A stretch of DNA of 64,000 nucleotides from Amoebidium appalachense. Its lineage: Eukaryota; Ichthyosporea. Location: the NCBI GenBank assembly GCA_963693365.1, contig CAVNZM010000004.1, positions 11,346,001 through 11,410,000 of the forward strand. Direction: 5' to 3'. The translations under genes were made by a program, and so were the position numbers. This document shows, one piece after another, positions 1 to 29,109 of this stretch; positions within the stretch are counted from its first letter, which is position 1, and each line of letters starts with the position of its first letter. Below the pieces are notes generated by a model. The model saw only the letters and a program-made list of their open reading frames with translations, did not search any database and was not told the origin of the DNA.

Positions 1-629
1 CAGCACGAAATATACTTATCGGCAGCCCACTGAACTCGCCCATTTTCTCTTTTTCATGTATGTCCCTCCTTTTTTGTAAAATCACCCTTTTTGGCCTCCC
101 GGTAGTGGATTTTGCAGGATTTGACTTCTTTGAGGTCCAAAAACCTCAAATTTTCCCCGGCGGGGCCGGGGAGGGAGAATTCAAAAATTGCCCGCTCCTG
201 ATATGGTACCCGGGCCGCGAGACTCAATTTGCAACTGACCAGCCTTCAGCTCATGAGCCAGTTCGTGAGCCTAGCCTATACAGCGTATGCTCACTCCAAA
301 TGAATATTCAATATAGTGCGGGCTTGCAAACACCATTAATGACGTCACGCACGGAAGACTACACAGTCGAGTTCCGCGGCTTAGAGGCTCTGAGCCTCTG
401 AGGTGTTTCTAGATGGCCGTGCCTCTGACCTGCTCCCTTTCCAACGTTGACTCTTTCCAACCATAGACGCGGCATGCACCCGACCCTAACCCTCTCCTTT
501 CTGCGTGGGCTCTGCCTTGTTGTACCTCTGTGCCAAGCTTCTACATGCCCCTCTCTCCTCCCGCTTTTTGGTCTACACACAGTGACATACAACCAACCAT
601 CACTCGAGCACAGGCACATGCACACCAAC
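1..629. other. 5' flank of the aldo/keto reductase gene, no gene seen
   Basis: No coding exon can be supported here. The open frames on either strand have no recognisable domain and no convincing splice sites. The stretch should hold the promoter and 5' untranslated region of the downstream reductase, but I see no clear TATA box. A short G/C-rich patch lies near 158-175. Confidence 0.4.
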
Positions 630-1019
630 ATGGCGTTTGTCACACACGCGGGTGTGTCCATGCCGAGGTTGGTCTACGGCACCGCCTGGAAGAAAGAGCG
701 CACTACACAACTCGTGCTACAGGTGGGCAAGATTGCGGAAGGGCTTTTGTTTGCGAAGATTTTTTTGGGGTTGTGACGTGTGCGTATGGGCTTGTCTCGG
801 GCATTGCTACAAGTCAAGTTGATGAAAAAAAGGGATTTTTTTTTTTCTCGGCAAGGATTTTGGTCTCCTGCTTCTCTTCACAGTCTCAACTGCTCCATTA
901 ACGCCCCTTTTTTGCCATGGAAAGAACAAGCCACAAGAATAGAGCCCGTAGTTGACCTCTTTTCCTCTCTCTCTCTCTCTCCCCCCCCCGCTCCCCCTCC
1001 CCCCCCCCAATCCCTCCTC

Positions 1020-1056
<37 letters not shown>

Positions 1057-1888
1057 CCCTCCCTCTCTCCTCTACCCTCTTGTCCTTTAATCATAACGCT
1101 TCGCTTGTTTACAGGCTCTGGAGGCTGGATTTCGAGGCATCGACACGGCCTGCCAACCCAAACACTATCGTGAGGATCTAGTAGGGGAGGCGCTGGCACA
1201 GATTCTTTCACCTACTGGCCCACTCAAGCGCGAAGAGGTGTTTGTGCAGACGAAGTACACACCGATAGGCGGTCAGGACACAACACAGCGTGCAGGCCCC
1301 CTTCCCTACGACCCAAACGCCCCTCTTGCCCAGCAAGTCGAGCAATCCGTGCAGACATCCCTTCGCAATTTACACGTTACATACATAGACTCCCTTGTGC
1401 TTCATTCGCCCCTCCCCACACACGCACAGACTATGACGGCATGGCGTGCAATGGAGCAGGCACACGCAAACGGACACGTACGGCAACTGGGAATTAGCAA
1501 CATATTCGACTCCCAGGCACTGGTTAAGCTGTGGAATGATGCAACGATTAAGCCGGCGATTGTTCAGAACAGGTTCTATCAAGAAAGTGGCTACGACACA
1601 GAAATCCGTGCGTTTTGCGCAAAAAACGTCATCGCGTACCAATCCTTCTGGACACTCACAGCAAACCCCCACCTGCTCGAGTCTAAACTGATAGGGCAGG
1701 TGGCAAAGAGGGCAGGAAAAACACGCGCACAGACGTTGTTCCGGTTTCTGATGGAAATGGGTGTGGTTCCTTTGACAGGGACGACCAGCACGGAGCACAT
1801 GAAGCAAGATCTGGAGGTGGTTGGATGGGTGGACGGACCAACACAGGCAGAGGTGACTGAGTTTAGGGCACTTGTAGGCGAGGTTTAG
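630..1888 (+). CDS. aldo/keto reductase, two exons
   Basis: Exons 630-722 and 1115-1888 join in phase 0 (donor GTGGGC, acceptor TTTACAG) to give 288 residues, close to the usual length of the family. Aldo/keto reductases are cytosolic NAD(P)H-dependent oxidoreductases that reduce aldehydes and ketones on a TIM barrel. The catalytic tetrad is visible in order: Asp in GFRGIDTA, Tyr in KHYRED, Lys in VQTKY and His in LVLHSPL. The later segments GISNIF, PAIVQNRF and PLTGTTS match the family's conserved strand and cofactor-binding regions. The start has A at -3 and G at +4 (CCAACATGG), and begins just before the MPRLVYGTAW first strand. The intron carries a CT-rich/poly-C stretch. Substrate is not predictable from sequence. 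Complete and intact. Confidence 0.92.
966..1060. repeat. CT-rich/poly-C low-complexity intronic tract
   Basis: Alternating (CT)n and C-runs fill much of the single intron of the aldo/keto reductase gene. The stretch lies upstream of the 3' splice site at 1114 on the sense strand. Confidence 0.8.
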
Positions 1889-1896
1889 GTAGATGA

Positions 1897-1902
1897 AATA
1901 AA
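1897..1902 (+). terminator. AATAAA polyadenylation signal of the reductase gene
   Basis: A canonical AATAAA hexamer lies 9 nt after the stop codon, and a second one is at 1969-1974. The first would give a very short 3' UTR. Either could be used. Confidence 0.5.
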
Positions 1903-2227
1903 ACGGTTGGTTTCTGCTTAACATTCTATCAGCATAATATACAGTAGTCGTTTACTTTTGGGGTGCAAAATAAAATTGTTCGTTCCTGTTTCATAGTCGT
2001 TTGTTGTTGGGGTGCTCTAGTGGAAGAGTTTTTAAGTCTGGGCCGGGTGTATGGTTGGTTGCCCCATTCCCCCTCCGCACAGTTAGTCATTTAGTTAGGT
2101 TGTACGTGTGTGTGGTTGTGGTTTGTCAAGAGATCACGGCAGGGGACGTTTTGAAAAAAAGGAATATAATTCGTATGAATTATTCGATGTGCACACGTTC
2201 AAACAGAGACGGTCACATGGCCGCCCC

Positions 2228-2228
<1 letters not shown>
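1903..2228. other. intergenic, no gene seen
   Basis: Spacer between the reductase gene and the tRNA gene. It holds the second AATAAA (1969-1974) but no supportable exon. Confidence 0.5.
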
Positions 2229-2266
<38 letters not shown>

Positions 2267-2280
2267 CCAAAAAAAAAAAA
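2229..2280. repeat. poly-C run followed by poly-A run
   Basis: About 35 consecutive C residues, a TCCCC break, then about a dozen A residues. It lies just 3' of the tRNA gene on the tRNA's own strand. Confidence 0.9.
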
Positions 2281-2288
2281 TTTGCAGG

Positions 2289-2295
2289 AAAAAAA
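2289..2295 (-). terminator. RNA polymerase III terminator of tRNA-Ala
   Basis: Seven A residues on the + strand, so T7 on the tRNA strand, directly abut the 3' end of the tRNA gene. A run of four or more T is the standard Pol III stop signal. Confidence 0.8.
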
Positions 2296-2368
2296 TGGAG
2301 GTGCGGGGTATCGATCCCCGTGCCTCTCGCATGCTAAGCGAGCGCTCTACCATCTGAGCTACACCCCC
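2296..2368 (-). tRNA. tRNA-Ala (anticodon AGC)
   Basis: The 73-nt gene on the minus strand folds as a full cloverleaf: acceptor GGGGGTG pairs with CACCTCC, the D-arm box is TAGCTCAGATGG, and the anticodon loop CTTAGCA carries AGC (complement GCT at 2333-2335). The acceptor stem has the G3:U70 wobble pair, the universal alanine identity element. The discriminator is A, CCA is not encoded and no intron is seen. Internal A-box and B-box promoter sequences are present. The variation in the T-loop (ATCGATAC) is within the range of functional tRNAs. Complete. Confidence 0.95.
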
Positions 2369-2744
2369 GACATGAGGATGAGGTCATCAAATGTACATTG
2401 TCGGATTTTTCCTCTTGTGCGTATTCCTCAGGAGAACTTGAACACCAAGCTGCCAAGTAACCATACTTGCTGAAAGTTATCAGGAACTACTCCAGCATTA
2501 GTTTTATGCTAGCTCTATCAATAGACTAAAGAAGTGCCTCTAACTTCTACAAACTTAAAGGTACCTACCAACCGTGGTTGGGTTCTTCAAGTTATAATTT
2601 CTTAACTGTATGATCTTTTGTCCTCGTGAGTACATACTCACTCAAATAAGATAAAAATTTCTTGACACGAAAGAGAAAGGATTTACGGTGCATATGTAAG
2701 ACCATTATTACTTGACCAAAGATTGTAAATAGTGTACTTGTGGA
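2369..2744. other. intergenic, AT-rich, no gene seen
   Basis: About 375 bp between the tRNA gene (5' side on its strand) and the stop codon of the minus-strand gene at 2745. I find no exon, repeat or polyadenylation hexamer of note. Confidence 0.5.
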
Positions 2745-3380
2745 TCAATGGTGCTTTTTAAACCTTTCATAAGCCGCCGGTATCAAGTCCCTCTCTCTTC
2801 TCACCTCTCCATCCGAGTACTTATCCAGAAGGATCCCGATGTAGTCCGTCAGACAGCTCAGATCATCACTTGTGAACTTAACACCATCCTTTCTTGCCAA
2901 AGTGACCGTCCCGACATTCACTTGCCAATCCGGTGGGGCAAAACCTGTTGTTGGGTCTATCATCGACCACGTAGCAAACTGGTTGTCAAGCGCTGCAGAA
3001 CGAGGAATGGAGCTGGGTTTTTCTTTCATGTGACGTTGTATAAGGAGAGGAATGCCCAGTAGAGCAGGAACAGGGCATGCATGAGTCTGTGGAGAGCTGA
3101 AAAACGGGTCAGTTGGAGCCAGTTGAATACTTTCCAGAACTTGCGGTTCCCCCCTGCAATAGAGAATAAGCCCTTCGGTTGGACTTGACAGTTTTGTGGT
3201 AGTAGTAGGAGGGCGCGAGGAAAACGTGGTGCTAGTTCCTTGTGCCGTGGTCAGCTTGGGTGCTGCAGTTGTCGATGTTGCCTTGGTGTTTGCAGGTTGC
3301 TTGGTGCATGGAGGCTTTGTGTCATCATCCGAATCAGTGTCAATGTTGTCCCATTTGCTGTAATCAATTGGCCGTGCCAT
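2745..3380 (-). CDS. hypothetical protein with Cdc37-like N-terminal motif, single exon
   Basis: A 211-residue frame starts at an ATG in the same CCAACATGG context as the reductase gene and ends with TGA at 2745-2747. Residues 4-20 read PIDYSKWDNIDTDSDDD, an acidic motif very like the N-terminus of the Hsp90 co-chaperone Cdc37 (I/V-DYS-x-WD-x-I-x-SDD). The rest of Cdc37 is absent. Residues about 20-70 are Thr/Ser/Pro-rich and probably disordered. The C-terminal 140 residues look folded, with PALLGIPLLIQRH, NQFATWSMIDPTTGF and PPDWQVNVGTVTLARKDG. As far as I recall, this last segment resembles a domain in some fungal MYND-type proteins, but no zinc-ligand Cys pattern is seen. Function unknown. 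No intron, unlike its neighbours. Confidence 0.65.
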   Translation of the reverse strand: MARPIDYSKWDNIDTDSDDDTKPPCTKQPANTKATSTTAAPKLTTAQGTSTTFSSRPPTTTTKLSSPTEGLILYCRGEPQVLESIQLAPTDPFFSSPQTHACPVPALLGIPLLIQRHMKEKPSSIPRSAALDNQFATWSMIDPTTGFAPPDWQVNVGTVTLARKDGVKFTSDDLSCLTDYIGILLDKYSDGEVRRERDLIPAAYERFKKHH

Positions 3381-4200
3381 GTTGGTCTGAAAAAAACCAA
3401 ATGAAAATTCAAAAGAAGGATATGAGGAAGGACGCTCCGTCAGCGCGCTCTGTCACGAAAACGTTGCATCAGAGTGGGCAAGAAAAAAACAAGGGAACAA
3501 AAAAGTTTCTTAATATTAGCTATACATCGGACAGATGGCGATCGTCATTTGCTTACGTAAGATGATGCTCTCAAAGCTAATTGTGTCTTACCTGGGTGCT
3601 TCTTCACCCAATGAGAAGATCGTACGTTGACTCGCATCTTCACAGGTGGCATCGATATCATGCAGGCGCACGGCGCACCAAGAGCTACATATACCCTGCA
3701 GTAATGCCTGGTAAGCATTAGCAGGTATTCAGTAATAACTGACAAAGCACCAGCAGGAATTATTGGCAAGCATCAGCGGGTTTGTGCTAGACCAATATTC
3801 GTGCACTTCTACTTGCATCTACAGCACCAGCATGGTTCCGCGGTTTGTATAAATTTTGTATGGTCATCATGGGATGGTGCCATCGTATATGGAGGCCAAT
3901 CGTCGTGAATTTGAGTGCCAGCAGTACACAAGGGCGAGTATAAAGACGGCATATAACGGGATTTTCATGTCTCTACCCCCGTCCAACATCTCAATTCCTT
4001 TGGCCATGCATATGGTAATTAGTATTGGTTTGTACGTTTAAACGTTCGGTTTGCAGCGGGCCTCCAGCTGTTTGTGTGTGAGTCATGTTTTGTGCATTCA
4101 TCTGTATTACGGCACTGCAAGTATTGGTACCTGCAGCTATGTGTGTGTAATAGGAGTGTGCATGTGCAAGAACGATGTAAGCTTCGACCCTGCCTGCCAT
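3381..4200. other. intergenic, no gene seen
   Basis: Holds the 5' flank of the minus-strand gene at 3380 and about 800 bp of unique sequence. Near 3700-3785 there are short imprecise repeats of GCAAGCATCAGC/GTAAGCATTAGC type. No coding exon could be supported. Confidence 0.4.
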
Positions 4201-4438
<238 letters not shown>

Positions 4439-4527
4439 AAAATAACAGTCAACAACTCTAACCCGGCAAGCCTCAGGGTTGATTTTACGTGTGTGCACAC
4501 TTGATTATGTCATTTTCTGGCCGGACT

Positions 4528-4564
4528 GATCCAGGGCCCAACCATATCGGCAGAGTCAGCTTGC
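4528..4564 (+). repeat. left terminal inverted repeat of the foldback element
   Basis: Starts GATCCAGGGCCCAACCATAT and ends AGTCAGCTTGC. Four mismatches to the complement of 5139-5175. Confidence 0.7.
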
Positions 4565-5138
4565 AAAAAGCAGAATTGTTCTGCAAAGGCAGAATTATTC
4601 TGCAAAAAAGCAAAATTATTCTGCAAAAAGTGGAATTTATTCTGCAAAAGCAGAATCACTCTCCTCTTAGCAGAATCATTCTGCTTTTAGCAGAATTATT
4701 CCGCAAACACAGAATCACCCTGCTTTTAGCAGAATTATTTCGCTAAAAGCAGAGTTATTCCGCAAAAAGCAGAATTGTTCTGCTTTCGACAGCAGAATAA
4801 TTCTGCTCTTAACAAAAAGAAAGTCATTCTGCTTTTAGCGGAATAATTAATCCAAAAGGCAGAATTATTCTGCTTTCGACAGCAGTATAATCTGCCTTTA
4901 GCAGAATAAATTTACTTTTAGTGGAATGGTTATTTCCAAAAAGCAGAATTATTCTGCTTTTAGCGGAATTATTCTGCGAAAAGCAGATTAATACGGTTTT
5001 CAGAATAATGGTTCTGCTTTTAGTAATCGATTCTGCTTTTGCAGAATAGTTCTGCTTTTGCTGAAAAATTCTGCTTTTAGCAGATGATTCTGCTTTTTAC
5101 AGAATAATTCTGCTTTTTGCAGCATAATTCTGGTCGGA

Positions 5139-5175
5139 GCAAGTTGACTCAGCCGATGTGGTTGGGCCCTTGATC
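5139..5175 (-). repeat. right terminal inverted repeat of the foldback element
   Basis: Read on the minus strand it starts GATCAAGGGCCCAACCACAT and ends AGTCAACTTGC, pairing with 4528-4564. Confidence 0.7.
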
Positions 5176-5375
5176 CGAATCTCCTTCCTGAGTCCTGCTA
5201 TGTAGGTAACCTTAGAACTCACGGCCAGGCCCCACTGATTTACACTGCTACAACCCTCAGTCTATAAATAGAAGTCACGTCGATTCAGTGGTGATCTTCA
5301 CAGTGAACTGGAGGCATTGTTTATTCAACCAAGAAAGGTTCGACGCGTATCAATGGATTGGTGTCATTCTGCTCG

Positions 5376-6255
5376 GCAGAGAAAAGTTCTACTTCTTCCA
5401 GAAAGATTCTGACATGCCGGGTACTTCTGCGACAAGCAGAATGATTTTGCCTGAAGCAGAATTCTTCTGAAAAGCGATGTACAAGCAAAACAAAGCTGCA
5501 AAAAGCGGTGTATAAGCAGAATCAGCTGAAAACATATTCGGTTACTAGTTTATAAGCAGAGAAGTTCTAGTAAAAATAGTGTACAAGCAAAAAATCTGCT
5601 TAAAGCAGAGTACATGAGCAGAAAGATTTGCTCCCTGTGGCAGGAAGCAGTGTAAAAGCAGCATATTTCTGCTAAAAGCAGTGTGCCAGCAAAATAATTC
5701 TACTAAAAGTGGTACACACAATAATTATGCTAAAACGGCGCCGCACTAGGAAAGAACAGAATCATTCTGATAGAAGCAGTGTCTCGATATACTGAACAGA
5801 GGCTGCTAAAGCATCTGCCAAATGATTCTTGCAACTTGCCTAAATCTGCTACAAGCAAAAGTGGCTCTGCTGAAGACAGTGTAGGACAAGCTGAATAATT
5901 CTGCTGAAAGCTAATTAGTAGCAGAAATATACTAGGCTGATACTGTATAAGGAGTCTACAAGCAGAAACCCTTTCTGGTAAAAGCGTTGTACAAGCAGAA
6001 TGTTTTGCTGAAAGCAAAAAAATTCTGCTGAAAGCAGTGTACAAGCAGAATAAATTTGCTCAAAGCCAAAAGCCAAAACCCCAAATCAGAATAACCATGT
6101 TAAACACGGTCTGACTCACTGCGGCGCAAGCAGGATAAATTTGGTATGAAAGCCAAAAGCAAAATATTCTGCTGTCAATATTAGTTGGGTAAATCTGCAG
6201 ACAGGCACGCACGCAAGCACCGCGCCAGCGCATGTACACGTGTACATGTACACAC

Positions 6256-6313
<58 letters not shown>

Positions 6314-6570
6314 TTGTACACACACGCACACACACGCACACACACACATTTGTACACACACTGGGCACACGTGTGTTTTAGTCGAATCGATGAATTGCTT
6401 CTGCTTTTCCATGCAGAATAACGTCGCTTGAAATTAGCTGGGTATTCCAACTATAACGGGGGAATCGAGTGAGTCTGCTTTCAACTTGAAGGTTTGCCCT
6501 AAAACAAAATCACTGCTTTTTTTTTTGCAGAAAAAGTGCTGTTCGCAATACAGTCGGCTCATGTGATTAT
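5376..6570. repeat. decayed relative of the AGCAGAAT foldback element
   Basis: Degenerate AAGCAGTGTACAAGCAGAAT-like words recur across this stretch. The right end near 6552-6574 (TCGGCTCATGTGATTATGCC) matches the right inverted repeat of the first element at about three quarters of positions. A (CA)n array interrupts it at 6244-6312. A TATAAATA lies upstream at 5263-5270. It may be an older, nested or diverged copy. No left inverted repeat could be found. Confidence 0.45.
6237..6360. repeat. (CA)n microsatellite
   Basis: A (CA)n array of about 35 units at 6244-6312, then interrupted CA repeats with two copies of CATTTGTACACACAC. Confidence 0.9.
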
Positions 6571-7205
6571 GCCCTTCATATATAAAGCTATGCATGTGCG
6601 CACGCGTGCACACCGGCCGATGTAACAGTCATTTATCTAGACTGGAATCATTGGCCAATCTGAACTACTCACTTTAAGGAATTGTACACGTGCACGAATT
6701 ACGTAGCATGCATTGGCCGGCACGAGGCCCTAATTAGGCGGGGCCGGGTAGAAGGGAGGTTGGGGGGGGGGGGGGGGAGGGGGGGGGAAGGGGAGGGGGG
6801 AAGGGAACGTTACAGTACGGGGGTAGGTCAGACTATATGGAGACTACCATTTATACTGACGTTGAAAGCACCAACTTTATTGCATTTGCTGCCATGCCTT
6901 GCAGTCATGTTGGGCCTATTATGGTACTCGTTTGACTCCCCACACATGTTTATATTTCGGATTACCGGTCAGATACGTACAGCGAAAATGTGTCCACTGC
7001 ATTCGATTAGTACTAAACACCTATATGGTATTGCTATAATTATTGCCTGTATGGTATATAATGATTATGTATATTATATATATGCTAGCCTAACCCCCGT
7101 GCACGGGTGCTATCCTTCGACTAAAATGACTACCAAGCCCACAGGGAGTATATGTCATGTGTATAGCATTATAATAAATAATATCTAAGCGGTAGGGAGA
7201 GAGAG

Positions 7206-7255
<50 letters not shown>

Positions 7256-7877
7256 TGTGTGCGTGTGTGTGTGTGCGCGTGTGGGTGAGTTGGGGGAAGA
7301 GAGGGGGGTGGGGGGGGTTGGTAGATAAAAAAAAGAAGACGCGTGCTGATTCTAAACCTTCTCCCTTGACCTCCCCCCCTCCCCCTCCCCAAATAAAAAG
7401 TAAAAAATAAAAATAAAATAAAAATAAAAATAAAAATAAAATACAAGGCCCTTCCATACCTGGCATGCACACTAAACCCTGCCAGGGCTTTAATTGAAAT
7501 ATCAGGCTATACTGCCCCTACATAATACACAACCAATCACACCCTACGGCATATGTTAGCAATAAAGCACCGACCACCTTAAACACACCAGCTAGCTGGG
7601 GAAAGAGTCTGCCTTTTCATCCCTACTCTACAAGGTCTTCAATGGTTCATTCCACCATCGTATTAATATATAATATTGCTTTTATCCCAGTTACCCTTAA
7701 ACTTTATGTCGACATTTCGCGGCATAACTTAACAGACATCACGTCCATACGTTGTTAGTAATATAGTTTCGGCCTTACGTTACAGATTACAACCACTACC
7801 TGATCTTTCACTCCCCATACGTTAACCTCCCTTTTCCGGCCTTCCCATGCCGGATTATGCTTGTTTAGTCCAAGCCA
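6571..7877. other. intergenic with G-rich, (GT)n and (AAAAT)n tracts
   Basis: No supportable gene. It contains a G-rich run near 6763-6800, a GA/(GT)n block at 7197-7285 and an (AAAAT)n block at 7391-7441. It is the 3' flank of the minus-strand gene ending at 7878. No AATAAA was found on the minus strand close to that stop codon. Confidence 0.4.
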
Positions 7878-26272
<18,395 letters not shown>

Positions 26273-27737
26273 GGCGTGGGGAGAGTGTCAATGGCGTGCA
26301 ATCAATTCTCAAAAACTTTCATTTTTTTTTTCTTTCAGGAGGATATAATGTACCCAAAATATCGTGCAGTATCCGTGCCTTTTGCCCAGGAAAAAACAGC
26401 TTTCATGGCTGTTCAATGTCGAAGTTTCTATCTGCTTCGTGAACGTTTTAATAATTCATACGAGAGAGCAAGGGGGAAAGAGAGAGAGGAGAAAAAAGGA
26501 CTAAAAAGGTGAAGAGCAATCCCGTCAGCTTATACACATGCCTAATAATATGACAGCCTGCGACATCCAAAGGCAGATTGGAGGGGTCCTCTGCTGGTGA
26601 TTTGTGGCGCAAACTGCCGTGTAGTGCACTAGTTTCCGACCACCGAAACAGCTTGCTCGTGCCAACCCCTTTATAAAATCATAGGTGGTCGATGTGATGA
26701 ACTAATACGCTTCGCAAGCGTTAGCAAACCGAAATACAACAGAAGGATGGGGCTACAAACACCTGCTAAGCACATACAAAAACATGCCTAATGCATCCCC
26801 TACACTGGCAGATGCCTCGATTTGTGGCACGCACATGCATCTGGCGAAACAACAGAAGCTCCCACCACTTATAAATTAGAATTACTTCACCATGTGCAAC
26901 AAAATCTGTAACGTATTATTGTACTAATATTAGCTCATAGTATCATCAACGTATGGAAACAAATGAAACATGTAACGTCCTTTTGACTCAGAACCTCCTC
27001 CCTTACAGTATCGGATACGTTTTGTGCCGACTCGGACAGAGACGGATAAGCAACACTCGGAATATGATGAACCCGATAATAGTCTCCGTAAACCACCTAC
27101 TTTTCCTGTGGCTACCCCAGGGCCGCCGCAGACAAATACGCTTTTATATTTGTGATCCACAAATCATGCATTAAATTTACATTGCATAACAATAATGAAT
27201 TCCCCCTTTCAATTCTTCTGCTTCTTTACCTTGACTGTTTACTTCTTTGCTATATTGCAAAATTTGCAATACCAAGAGTTTATTCCTATGAAGGTAAGTT
27301 TTGACCGCGGGGTTTTGTTGGGGGTTTAGTTGAACGTTTGGAATGCAATTGTTTAAACCCGCCAAAAAAGCCCCGAAGGATTAACTTAGGTCAGCATCAT
27401 CGGTCACGGACGTGGTCATTTTGTAGTCGGTCAGCTGACTCAGTTCCGACAAGATCTGAGGAGCCTCAGGCAACGGGATTTGAATGATTGCTTCAGAGGA
27501 CTCGGGTTCTCCAAAAATGAACCCATATCATAATTTGAGCGCACAGACTGGTCGTGTTGGTGCTTATACTACAGTACACATATAGGTCGATGTCATACAA
27601 AAGTCAACGTCACGGAGAGGATTTTTTTTCAGCTGGGAGGCTGGGAAGACTCAATGCCCCCCCTTCCCCCACCTCCTCACCACCACCACCACCACCATCA
27701 TAACCACCCCTGTGACTCCACTACTTTCCCACCAATA

Positions 27738-27777
<40 letters not shown>

Positions 27778-28793
27778 CCCTACACACACTAAGTCACACA
27801 CACACACACACACACACACCCTGCCCAACCCCTCCACACACACACACACACTCACACACACGCACGCACACGCACACACATACACGAACACGCACACGCA
27901 CGCATGCACGAACAAGCACGCTCGCGCAACACAACAAGTGCACGGTGTCACACAACGAAAAAGGCATGCACGAGAGAGATGACTTAGAAGGTTAACGTTG
28001 GCATCTGATTCGCCATGCTCGACACGTTCAAATATTTTCATGGTTCTGGATTTATTTTCCCAAGCTTACTTGATTCTGGGTTTCACACACAGGTGCCCGG
28101 GCCGCGGCTGGTCAATTTCAACGCGTTATCACCACGTCAAGTACACGTATTTGTCTATATAATGACCTCCATATCATCACATTATGGATTTATTACGATT
28201 ATATCATAGCAGGGGCAAGCAGATGTTGGAGTGCTGGAGTGTCTTGTGCATGACGATCGATACACCCAAATCTTGATTAACACGAGCGAAAGAGGCAAAA
28301 GAAATATCGCATGGGGTCGATATCAGTACCCATCCTAGCCCAAAGACTGTGGTGTGATGTTAATTTTTTATTGGTTAATGAAACGGTAAAAACACAAAAA
28401 ATACCAAAATCTTAACATGCACATTGTTATTCCAGTGCCACGCTGTCCCATGAGAGTAGTGGCCATACAACTGTGGCATATTAGTATACTAGCTTTCGTC
28501 TCCATAAGTAATTCAGGTTGTATCATTCACACGGACTGTGAGTATAGGACGACGATTTTTCATCACAGCCCTAATCTGGTGGTGTCTATGTTCTCAGACC
28601 CCCCCCCCCCCCCCCCCATCCTCCCCCCTCCCTCCCTCCCCCCCCTCCTCCCCAGGGGGGGGGGCGGGCCACCCGTCACAATTTTTAGCGCGTACGATAC
28701 TCAACCCACTCCGCACGCATTCTGTGAGTATATGGGTGCTCCTGAATAAGTGCAAGTCTTAGACCTACGGGATTATGCCGCTGTAGCCCATGA

Positions 28794-28832
<39 letters not shown>

Positions 28833-29109
28833 CCACCACACACACACACACATACACCCACTCACACAAAACACACACACCGGCGCTAATTAGAAGACGA
28901 TTACATTAACAATATCCTAGAAGAGCTAGCAGGGTAAGTAAACAAGACAGTCGAACGGAGAATGAAAAGGACAGCCATGCTGGTCAAAAATAAGCACATG
29001 TGTTGATGCTGTGCCATCAACATGGGAAGCAAAGCGCAAAACTGCACCCAATTCTCACCCTCAGACCGCTTGTTTGGGAAGCTACCAGGAGTACGTCTTC
29101 TTGTTGCCT
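26273..29109. other. intergenic between two minus-strand genes
   Basis: Upstream flank of the L-repeat gene (ATG at 26272) and downstream flank of the RhoGAP gene (stop at 29110). It contains poly-C at about 27740-27776, 28600-28617 and 28797-28830, short (CA)n blocks at 27797-27930 and 28838-28880, and unique AT-balanced sequence at 26510-27650 and 28000-28550. I could not support any exon. Frames at 28417-28749 and 27654-27995 are of low complexity or lack features. Confidence 0.45.

Larger units (their letters stand above)
4528..5175. mobile_element. foldback/MITE-like element with 37-bp terminal inverted repeats
   Basis: The left end (4528-4564) and the reverse complement of the right end (5139-5175) match at 33 of 37 positions by eye and share the core AGGGCCCAACC / AAGGGCCCAACC. 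The 570 bp between them is built almost wholly from the words AGCAGAAT and ATTCTGCT, alternating as palindromes such as GCAGAATTATTCTGC separated by A- or T-rich spacers. The left half is richer in GCAAAAAGCAGAAT and the right half in its complement, so the unit could fold back on itself. No open frame or transposase is present, so it would be non-autonomous. A target-site duplication was not obvious. Confidence 0.65.

Noticed and set aside
5263-5470. TATAAATA followed by a short frame as a small gene
   Set aside because: The frame starts without ATG and consists of degenerate element repeats. Kept only as part of the repeat description.
6682-7188. Plus-strand frame of 168 codons
   Set aside because: Runs through a G-rich tract and AT-rich DNA with no domain pattern. 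Likely chance.
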